DNA from: an uncultured Hyphomicrobiales bacterium
GTDB taxonomy: Bacteria > Pseudomonadota > Alphaproteobacteria > Rhizobiales > Aestuariivirgaceae
Direction: 5' to 3'
Length of the DNA: 21,262 bases
Assembly (NCBI GenBank): GCA_903930095.1
Contig: CAIYXE010000388.1
Span: 1-21,262 of the forward strand
A model generated the notes under the pieces. It did no database searches and was not told the DNA's origin. It was given only the letters and a program-made list of their open reading frames with translations. Positions 15,618 to 21,262 of this stretch are shown here, one piece after another. How positions within the stretch are numbered: position 1 is the stretch's first letter; each line of letters opens with the position of its first letter. A program made the position numbers and the translations under genes.

Positions 15618-16514
15618 TCAAGGCTGCTCGAAATCCCGGATCGGCTCGACCCGGCGCACATGCTCACGCCAGGAGATGTAGATCGCCGACGCGATGAGAA
15701 TGCCGACACCGAGGAAGGTCCAGCCGTCCGGAAAGTCGTTGAAGAAATACCAACCGGCGAATGTCGCCATGATGATCTCGGTGTAGGCCAGCGGCGCCAG
15801 CAGCGACGCCTCGCCATGGTCATAGGCCTTGATGATCAGGTAGTGCCCGCCATTCGCGATCAGTGACAGGAGCACGAAGTACCCCCATTGCGCAGGCGTG
15901 GGCGTTTCCCACACGAAGACCACGGCGATGCTCATGATCATGGCGCCCATGAGTGATGTGTAGAAGGTCGTCACTATCGCTGGCGCCGAACCCGCGATCT
16001 TGCGGGTCAGCAGCAGGTAGACCGCAAGCGAGGCGCCCGAGGCCAGCGCCAGCAGGACACCCGGATTCAGTTCCTCGAAGCCGGGCCGGATGATGACCAG
16101 CGTCCCGGCGAAACCCACCGCCACCGCGAACCAGCGGCGGATCCCGACCTGTTCGCCCAGCACGAGGGGCGAAAGCAGCGTCACGATCAGTGGCTGGACG
16201 AAGAAGATCGCCAGCGTGTCCGCGACGGGCAGATAGCGGAGGGCCCAGAAGAAGAACGTTGTGGCGGCGATGAGAAAGCAGGCGCGGATGGCGTGCATCA
16301 CCGGCATGTTGGGGACGAGGCCCCGGCGACCCGCCAGCTTCAGTGCGAAGGGCAGGGTGAAGAGTGCGCCGAAGAACAGCCTGGCCCACACGATCTGCAG
16401 CACCGGCACGCCCTGCTGGCCCAGATGTTTTGCAATCACATCCAGGAAGGGCAGCACGGCCATGGCGGTGAGCATGAGCCCGATGCCAAGAAGCGGGCGG
16501 TGCGATCCCGTCAA
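15618..16514 (-). CDS. EamA/DMT-family membrane transporter
   Basis: 298 residues from a TTG at 16514, which overlaps the VOC stop (TTGA) and fits the usual start just before RPLLGIGLMLTAMAVLPFLD. An ATG at 16550 in the same frame would add 12 residues and overlap the VOC gene by 40 bases. About ten hydrophobic segments in two halves, the EamA pattern; RWFAVAVGFAGTLVIIRPG and ISGASLAVYLL-like stretches mark the end of the first and start of the second half, and APLAYTEIIMATFAGWYFF the end of the second. Drug/metabolite transporters move amino acids, amines or nucleosides; the substrate is unknown. As the last gene behind the VOC and dehydrogenase genes it may carry their substrate or product. 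It converges on the DUF2541-like gene with a 16-base gap. Confidence 0.85.
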   Translation of the reverse strand: MTGSHRPLLGIGLMLTAMAVLPFLDVIAKHLGQQGVPVLQIVWARLFFGALFTLPFALKLAGRRGLVPNMPVMHAIRACFLIAATTFFFWALRYLPVADTLAIFFVQPLIVTLLSPLVLGEQVGIRRWFAVAVGFAGTLVIIRPGFEELNPGVLLALASGASLAVYLLLTRKIAGSAPAIVTTFYTSLMGAMIMSIAVVFVWETPTPAQWGYFVLLSLIANGGHYLIIKAYDHGEASLLAPLAYTEIIMATFAGWYFFNDFPDGWTFLGVGILIASAIYISWREHVRRVEPIRDFEQP

Positions 16515-16915
16515 GACGGTGTGCCGCCTGCGGGTTCCAGCAGGTCCCATTTGTTGCCGAACGGGTCCTGGAAGACGGCCACCGTGCCATAGGCCTCGGA
16601 ACGGGGCTCTTCGAGAAAGGTCACGCCCGCGGCCTTGAAGCGCCTGTGGTCACGCCAGAAATCATCGGTGTGGAGAAACAGGAAGACGCGGCCGCCTGCC
16701 TGGTTGCCGATAACGCCCTCCTGCGCTTCCGTCGAAGCCTCGGCAAGCAGCAGCCGGGTCTGGCTGCCGCCGGGCGGCGCGACCAGTACCCAGCGCTTGC
16801 CCGGCGAGAGTGCCACGTCCGCCACACAGGTGAAGCCGAGGCTTCCGACATAGAAGCGCAGCCCCTCCGCATAGGAGGGCACAACCAAAGTCACCGCGCC
16901 CAGATACTGCTGCAT
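16511..16915 (-). CDS. VOC-superfamily (glyoxalase/bleomycin-resistance fold) protein
   Basis: 134 residues. Two beta-alpha-beta-beta-beta units as expected for the vicinal-oxygen-chelate fold: first VTLVVPSYAEGLRFYVGSLG (8-27), second VFLFLHTDDFWRDHRRFKAA (77-96) and FQDPFGNKWDLLEP (115-128). The DPFGNKWDL...E block near the C-terminus is the usual metal-side motif, but the first strand has no His where metal-dependent members have one, so metal-dependent catalysis is uncertain. Gene context: eight bases after the dehydrogenase stop and overlapping the transporter start, so part of the same message. Confidence 0.88.
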   Translation of the reverse strand: MQQYLGAVTLVVPSYAEGLRFYVGSLGFTCVADVALSPGKRWVLVAPPGGSQTRLLLAEASTEAQEGVIGNQAGGRVFLFLHTDDFWRDHRRFKAAGVTFLEEPRSEAYGTVAVFQDPFGNKWDLLEPAGGTPS

Positions 16916-16923
16916 GTCGCGAT

Positions 16924-19347
16924 TTAGGACTTCAGCCGCTCATTGGCCGGATCCCAGATCGACTCGGGGATGATGCGGGCCCTGCGGCGTTCGGTGAAGA
17001 CCAGCACGTCGAACTCCGTGCCGGGGGCTGTCATTTCCGGCGGCACATAGGCAAAGGCCAGCGACTTGCCCGTCTTGTGGCCGAAGCCGCCGGAGGTGGT
17101 GACGCCCACCACCTTGTCGCCCGCATAAACGGGCTCATTGCCCACGCAGTCGGAATCGGTGTTGTCGACCTCCATGTAGACGAGCTTCATGCGGGGGCCG
17201 CGCTGCTTGTTGGACAGCGTCGGGCCCTTGCCGATGAAGTTCTCCTTGTCGAGCCTGAGGAAGCGTTCCATCGAGGCTTCGATCATGTCGATCTCGGTGG
17301 TGAGTTCTGATCCCCAGCCGCGATAGGACTTCTCCATGCGCAGCGAATTCATCGCATAGGTGCCAAACAGCCGGATGCCGTGGGGCTTGCCCGCAGCCAT
17401 CAGCGCCTCGAAGACCTTGGGCATGCCGGCCATCGGCACATGCAGTTCCCAGCCGAGCTCGCCCACATAGTTGACGCGCAGCAGGCGCACGCCATCGACC
17501 CCCGCAACTGTTGCGGTTTTGCCCGTCAGCCAGCGGAAGGATGCGTTGGAAAGGTCCGTCTGCGTGCGCTGGCCCAGCACCTCCCGCGCCAGCGGACCTG
17601 CCAGCACCAGCACGCCGTAATCATCGGTGACGTCGGTGATCGTCACCTGCTCATCGTCCCGCTTGCGCCAGTTCAGCTGGTCAAGGTCATGCAGCTGGGC
17701 GACGGCGGCGGAGAGCACATAGAAATGATCCGCCGCCAGACGCGTGACGGTGATCTCGGACTCGATGAAGCCATTGGCGTTCAGCAGATGGCCGAGGATG
17801 ATGCCGCCGTCTTTCGCCGGAATCTTGTTGGCGCAGATGCGATCAAGGAAGGCATGGGCATCCTTGCCCGTGACCTCGTATTTCGAGAAGGTGGAGAGGT
17901 CCATCAGCCCCACGCGCTCACGCACGGCCAGGGCCTCCTCTTTCACCGCGTTCCACCAGTTGGAGCGCTTGTAGGAATAGGCCTCGCCTTCGCCGGACTT
18001 GTCATACCAGCGCGGCCTTTCCCAGCCGAAGATCTGCGCGAATTGCGCGCCCTCGGCCTTCAGCTTGTCATAGAGCGAGGACTTGCGCAGGCCCCGGCCC
18101 ACCTCATGCTGTTCGGCTGGCTTGTAGCAGTAATACATGTGGTGATAGTCGGCGACGGAGACTTCCGCCGTGTAGTCCTTCGTCGCCCAGTTGCCGAAGC
18201 GGCGCGGATCGAATTCGCGCATGTTGATCTCGGCCTGGCCATGCACCATCCACTGGGCGAGATACTTGCCCGCACCACCCCCCTGGCAGATGCCGATCGA
18301 GGCGCCGCAATGCATCCAGTAGTTCTTGGGGCCATGCGCGGGGCCGGAAAGATAGACGCCGTCGGGCGTGTGGGTGATGGCGCCGGAGATGATGGATTTT
18401 ACACCCGTCTGCCCGAACAGCGGCAGGCGCTCCGTGGCCTTTTCCAGCCACGGCATGATGCGGTCGAGCTCGGGGGCCTCCAGCTCGCTCTCATAGTCCC
18501 AGCGCGGCGGCTGGCCGTCCCAGCAGACATGGGCGGTGGCGGTTTCATAGGGGCCGACGAGCACGCCGTTCGTTTCCTCGCGCAAATAGGCGTGGGAATA
18601 GGGGTCGCGCACCACCGGCAGTTCCATCTTGAGGTCGATCAGCTCCTGCAGCGGTTCGGTGATCACGTAGTGGTGCAGCATGTTGGCGATGGGAACGTTG
18701 TGACCGGTCCATGACCCCACCACGTCGCAATAGGAGCCCGCCGAATTCACCACATGCTCGCAGTCGATGGTGCCCTGCTCGGTGAAGACGCGCCATTCGC
18801 CGTTGGGCAGCAGCTTGATGTCCATCACCCGGTTGCGGCGGACGATCTCGGCGCCCAGCTGGCGGGCACCCGCCGCCATGGCATTGGTGATGTCGGCCGG
18901 GGCCACATGCCCGTCATTCACGGTGCGGAAGGCCGCCTTGACGCCGAAGGTCTCGAGATAGGGGTGATACTGCTTGATCTCGGAAGGCCCGATGATCTCG
19001 CATTCATAACCGGCAAGCCGTGAGATGCCGTAGACGTATTTCAGCCAGTTCACTTCCTCGTCGGTGGTTGCCAGGCGCAAGCCGCCACAGCCATGCCAGG
19101 AGACGGCCTGCCCGGTGAGCTTTTCGAGCTTCGGATAAAGCTCGGTGCCATAGACATGCACCTTGGTCATGTTGAGGGAGCCGTTGAAATGCGGGCACTG
19201 GCCCGCCGCATGCCAGGTGGAGCCGGAGGTCAGCTCGCCCTTCTCGATCAGCACGATGTCCGACCAGCCTTCCAGCGCCAGATGGTAGAGGAGCCCAACG
19301 CCCATCACGCCACCGCCGACAACCACCACACGCGCATGCGACTTCAT
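16924..19347 (-). CDS. FAD-dependent dimethylglycine/sarcosine dehydrogenase-type enzyme with GcvT domains
   Basis: 807 residues, full length. N-terminal FAD-binding oxidoreductase (DAO) domain: VVVVGGGVMGVGLLYHLA (7-24), then ELTSGSTWHAAGQ (38-50), where His46 matches the histidine that binds FAD covalently in dimethylglycine and sarcosine dehydrogenases. A linker region (about 385-440) precedes an aminomethyltransferase (GcvT) domain (about 440-700) with GLMDLSTFSKYEV and GELGWELHVP, and a GcvT C-terminal barrel (about 705-800) ending in PGTEFDVLVFTERRRARIIP (quoted at limit). Family role: oxidative demethylation of N-methyl glycine compounds, with the one-carbon unit passed to tetrahydrofolate. 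GGAG lies seven bases before the ATG. Which substrate is used cannot be told. It heads a minus-strand operon with the VOC and EamA genes. Confidence 0.87.
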   Translation of the reverse strand: MKSHARVVVVGGGVMGVGLLYHLALEGWSDIVLIEKGELTSGSTWHAAGQCPHFNGSLNMTKVHVYGTELYPKLEKLTGQAVSWHGCGGLRLATTDEEVNWLKYVYGISRLAGYECEIIGPSEIKQYHPYLETFGVKAAFRTVNDGHVAPADITNAMAAGARQLGAEIVRRNRVMDIKLLPNGEWRVFTEQGTIDCEHVVNSAGSYCDVVGSWTGHNVPIANMLHHYVITEPLQELIDLKMELPVVRDPYSHAYLREETNGVLVGPYETATAHVCWDGQPPRWDYESELEAPELDRIMPWLEKATERLPLFGQTGVKSIISGAITHTPDGVYLSGPAHGPKNYWMHCGASIGICQGGGAGKYLAQWMVHGQAEINMREFDPRRFGNWATKDYTAEVSVADYHHMYYCYKPAEQHEVGRGLRKSSLYDKLKAEGAQFAQIFGWERPRWYDKSGEGEAYSYKRSNWWNAVKEEALAVRERVGLMDLSTFSKYEVTGKDAHAFLDRICANKIPAKDGGIILGHLLNANGFIESEITVTRLAADHFYVLSAAVAQLHDLDQLNWRKRDDEQVTITDVTDDYGVLVLAGPLAREVLGQRTQTDLSNASFRWLTGKTATVAGVDGVRLLRVNYVGELGWELHVPMAGMPKVFEALMAAGKPHGIRLFGTYAMNSLRMEKSYRGWGSELTTEIDMIEASMERFLRLDKENFIGKGPTLSNKQRGPRMKLVYMEVDNTDSDCVGNEPVYAGDKVVGVTTSGGFGHKTGKSLAFAYVPPEMTAPGTEFDVLVFTERRRARIIPESIWDPANERLKS

Positions 19348-19548
19348 TCACATTCTCCGAAACAAAGGCAGGCGAAAGGATAGGCGCACCCCCGCCGCCG
19401 CTCAAGGTCCAGTCAATCCTCTTCAACCGTCCATGGCTGTTTACAAGGGCAAATCGGGCAGGGGGTGGTGAGGAGGGCTCATCAGACGCAATTCAGTTGC
19501 GGTTCATCACGGCTTTGGCACACTGCCCTGGCCATACGGGAGGTTGCC

Positions 19549-19869
19549 ATGAAGACATTCGCCCTTGCCGCCCTCTGCCTGATCGGACTTGCCGCGCCCG
19601 CCCATGCCACGTCCGGCCCGGGCTGCCTGTATGTCGTGAACGTCGCCCGCAACGATGCGCTCAACATGCGGTCCCGGCCCTCGGCCGATTCCCGCATCGT
19701 GGACGTGCTGGTGCCCGGCCGCCACGGCATCATCCACCTCGACGCCAAGTGCCGCCCGCTGGACGTGCCCTGGGCCAACCGCTGGTGCCCCGTCAGCCAC
19801 TACAACGGCGACCGGGTGACCAAAGGCTGGGTCAAGGCCCGCTTCGTGCGCGACAGCGACTGCCCTTAG
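19549..19869 (+). CDS. Small secreted protein with SH3b domain
   Basis: 106 residues from the ATG at 19549, preceded by GGGAGG five bases away; an in-frame ATG at 19465 gives a long non-signal leader. Signal peptide MKTFALAALCLIGLAAPAHA is cleaved near residue 20. The mature part reads as a bacterial SH3-like domain: LNMRSRPSADSRIVDVL (38-54), then GHGI-like turn, and GWVKARFV (93-100). Cys26, Cys68, Cys80 and Cys105 could make two disulfides. Such domains bind cell-wall peptides or act as adaptors in the periplasm. It is divergent from the dehydrogenase operon and followed by the GC-rich repeat cluster. Confidence 0.82.
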   Translation: MKTFALAALCLIGLAAPAHATSGPGCLYVVNVARNDALNMRSRPSADSRIVDVLVPGRHGIIHLDAKCRPLDVPWANRWCPVSHYNGDRVTKGWVKARFVRDSDCP

Positions 19870-19880
19870 AAGAGCTGAAT

Positions 19881-20106
19881 CCCCTCCCTCTTGTGTGAAG
19901 GTGAAGGGGTGATGCCGGATCATGTTGTCGATACACCCGTCGCGCGGTACCCCCACCCTTAATCCCTCCCCACAAGGGGGAGGGAGACTGCAACGGGCGC
20001 AGCGTGCAGACCTCCGCTCACTGCGGGAGTTCCCCTCCCCCTTGTGGGGAGGGGCAGGGGTGGGGGTGTTGCCGGAGCAGGGTGTTTGATCGATCCGTCA
20101 CGCGGT
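19881..20106. repeat. Cluster of GC-rich palindromic repeats (two direct copies and one inverted partial copy)
   Basis: Unit one (19881-19948) and unit three (20032-20106) share the layout CCCCTCCC-CTTGTG-GGGG, then TGCCGGA, then ending in GTC(A/G)CGCGGT. Between them lies an inverted partial copy (about 19949-19985), whose CCCTCCCCACAAGGGGGAGG reads as the reverse complement of the head of unit three. Each head is itself an inverted repeat able to form a hairpin. The arrangement fits a dispersed intergenic palindromic element of alphaproteobacteria. No gene is encoded here; it lies between the SH3b gene and the RNA methyltransferase gene. Confidence 0.75.
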
Positions 20107-20118
20107 TGGAGACATCCC

Positions 20119-20853
20119 TCACAGCTTCTGCGCCTCGAACAGCATCAGCCCCGTGGCAATCGCGACGTTCAGCGACTCCGCACCGCCCTTCATCGGGATG
20201 CGGACGAGGGTGGAGCATGCCGCCGATGCCTCATCCGACAGGCCGCGGCCCTCGCTTCCCATGACCAGCAGCGTGGGTGACCTGTAGGGGCGGCGGTAGC
20301 TTTCGGTAGCCTTGAGGTGGGTGCCCACACTCTCGCCCGGCCACGCCCGCAGCAGGTCCATGAAGGGCGTCTGCTCAAGCTTCACCAGCGGCATGGCGAA
20401 GATCGAGCCCATGGTGGCGCGCACGGCGTCGGGCGCGAAGGGATCGCAGGATTGCCCTGCGAGGATGACGCCCGCCGCCCCCGCCGCATCCGCGGTGCGG
20501 ATGATGGTGCCGAGGTTGCCGGGGTCACGCATGTCCTCCAGCGCCACCCAGAGGCCCTCAGGCTTCACCGTACCCCATTTCTGGCGGAACACGCCGATCT
20601 GGCCCGGCGGATTACTCTGGGCGCTGATGCCTCCCATGATCTTCTCGTCCACCTTCATCAGCGCCGCCTTGCCCCAGGGTTCAGCATGGGTGGTGGTGAG
20701 CAGGTATTCGGGCTCCCAGCCCACTTGCCTGGCGCGCTCGAGCACCTGGCGGCCTTCGGCCACGAAAAGCCCGGCCTCCTGCCGGTGCCGCTTTTCCGAC
20801 AGAGACCGGATGAGCTTCAAGGTGGTGTTGTGCGGCGAGGTGATGGTGAGCAT
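20119..20853 (-). CDS. SpoU/TrmH-family RNA 2'-O-ribose methyltransferase
   Basis: 244 residues from the ATG at 20853 (MLTITSPHNTTLKLIRSL), the natural family start. An ATG at 20925 in the same frame would only translate the palindromic repeat upstream. An N-terminal RNA-binding substrate domain (about 1-95, with FVAEGRQVLERA at 30-41) precedes the knotted SAM-binding domain: motif 1 DPGNLGTIIRTADAAGA (110-126, Asn113 and Arg119), motif 2 MGSEGRGLS (198-206), and motif 3 IPM with ESLNVAIATGLMLFE (219-240). It methylates a ribose in rRNA or tRNA, in the RlmB/TrmH/TsnR group; the target nucleotide cannot be read off. The ribosome binding site is weak. Confidence 0.9.
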   Translation of the reverse strand: MLTITSPHNTTLKLIRSLSEKRHRQEAGLFVAEGRQVLERARQVGWEPEYLLTTTHAEPWGKAALMKVDEKIMGGISAQSNPPGQIGVFRQKWGTVKPEGLWVALEDMRDPGNLGTIIRTADAAGAAGVILAGQSCDPFAPDAVRATMGSIFAMPLVKLEQTPFMDLLRAWPGESVGTHLKATESYRRPYRSPTLLVMGSEGRGLSDEASAACSTLVRIPMKGGAESLNVAIATGLMLFEAQKL

Positions 20854-20882
20854 GAACCGGTCATACCCTACACCCCTCATCC

Positions 20883-20954
20883 CGTCACCCCAGCGAAAGC
20901 TGGGGTCCCGCTTTCTCCGCCCCAAGCGGGATGCCAGCTTTCGCTGGCATGACG
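20883..20954. repeat. Intergenic palindromic element, long imperfect inverted repeat
   Basis: Left arm 20883-20913 and right arm 20924-20954 are imperfect reverse complements over 31 bases with a ten-base spacer. Each arm also contains a smaller palindrome: CCCCAGCGAAAGCTGGGG on the left and TGCCAGCTTTCGCTGGCA on the right. The word CCAGCGAAAGCTGG is a widely dispersed repeat in alphaproteobacterial genomes. It sits between the methyltransferase and oxidoreductase genes and should form a long hairpin when transcribed. Confidence 0.85.
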
Positions 20955-20974
20955 GTTATTCTATACTAACTCCT

Positions 20975-21262
20975 ATGAACATCCTGCCCAACATCAAGAC
21001 CGGCATCTCGGTCTGCCCGCATGACTGCCCCTCCACCTGCGCCCTGGAGGTCGATCTCCTGGATGAACGCACCATCGGCCGTGTGCGTGGCGCGAAGGAA
21101 AACTCCTATACGCTGGGCGTCATCTGCGAAAAGGTCGGCCGCTATGCCGAGCGCATCCACCATCCTGACCGGCTGATGCATCCGCTGAAGCGCAAGGGGC
21201 CCAAGGGCTCCGGTGAATTCCAGCGCATCTCATGGGACGATGCCATGGCGGAAACGGCGCAG
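20975..21262 (+). CDS. Molybdopterin oxidoreductase, N-terminal part (cut by window end)
   Basis: 96 codons, open at the right edge. The N-terminus shows the [4Fe-4S] cluster ligands of DMSO-reductase-family molybdoenzymes: Cys14, Cys18 and Cys22 in VCPHDCPSTC, and Cys51 in GVICEKV. It continues with HHPDRLMHPLKRKGPKGSGE and FQRISWDDAM, the standard start of the bis-MGD binding region. No twin-arginine signal precedes the cluster, so this enzyme is probably cytoplasmic or depends on a partner. The substrate cannot be told from this part. No ribosome binding site stands before the ATG; a TATACT at 20962-20967 lies so close that a leaderless or very short leader message is possible. Confidence 0.88.
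   Translation, partial: MNILPNIKTGISVCPHDCPSTCALEVDLLDERTIGRVRGAKENSYTLGVICEKVGRYAERIHHPDRLMHPLKRKGPKGSGEFQRISWDDAMAETAQ

Noticed and set aside
17380..18714. Open plus-strand frame (444 codons) inside the dehydrogenase gene
   Set aside because: Antisense shadow; the minus-strand reading has full FAD and GcvT motifs.
19881..20106. CRISPR array
   Set aside because: Only two direct copies, of unequal length, with an inverted copy between them; no regular spacers and no cas genes.

Overview
The window looks like a chromosomal segment of a high-GC alphaproteobacterium, most likely Hyphomicrobiales (Rhizobiales). The grounds are the divK-pleD cell-cycle pair with a divergent DUF3572 gene, the order tatA-tatB-tatC then serS-surE-pcm, a DinB polymerase with an N-terminal cysteine-pair zinc module, and a PleD whose active-site and inhibitory-site residues match Caulobacter PleD numbering. 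No gene here names the species.

Layout. Bases 1-420 are the 3' end of putA. Bases 421-3239 are an accessory patch unlike the rest. It holds a decayed tyrosine-recombinase gene (about 825-1127) with its catalytic tyrosine codon still readable, an AT-rich gene for a secreted protein with spaced cysteine pairs and a propeller-like repeat (1196-2620), and a decayed IS630-family transposase on the minus strand (2631-3005). Core sequence resumes with a small secreted protein and dinB (minus), then a HAD-type phosphatase and a DUF3572 gene (minus, overlapping). The divergent divK-pleD operon follows (plus, ATGA overlap), with a ferric-type ABC ATPase behind it.

The twin-arginine translocase genes tatA, tatB and tatC end at a clear intrinsic terminator. 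Two minus-strand secreted-protein genes come next, one of them best started at TTG. serS-surE-pcm form a compact plus-strand operon and are followed by a secreted protein made of two copies of one domain. A tight minus-strand operon then runs from a large FAD/folate dehydrogenase of the dimethylglycine/sarcosine type (16924-19347) into a VOC protein and an EamA transporter. The right edge holds a small SH3b secreted protein, a cluster of GC-rich palindromic repeats, a SpoU-type RNA methyltransferase, a second palindromic repeat unit, and the first 96 codons of a molybdopterin oxidoreductase.

How they work together. divK and pleD are cell-cycle and polarity signalling genes. TatABC would export folded cofactor proteins. 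serS-surE-pcm is a housekeeping and repair cluster. The dehydrogenase operon points to catabolism of N-methylated glycine derivatives. The most informative observations are the mobile-element remnants around the odd secreted protein, since that combination suggests an eroded integrative island next to putA. I found no CRISPR array, tRNA, rRNA or complete mobile element. I also see no convincing new defence or biosynthetic system; the best candidate for something undescribed is the cysteine-pair propeller-like protein.
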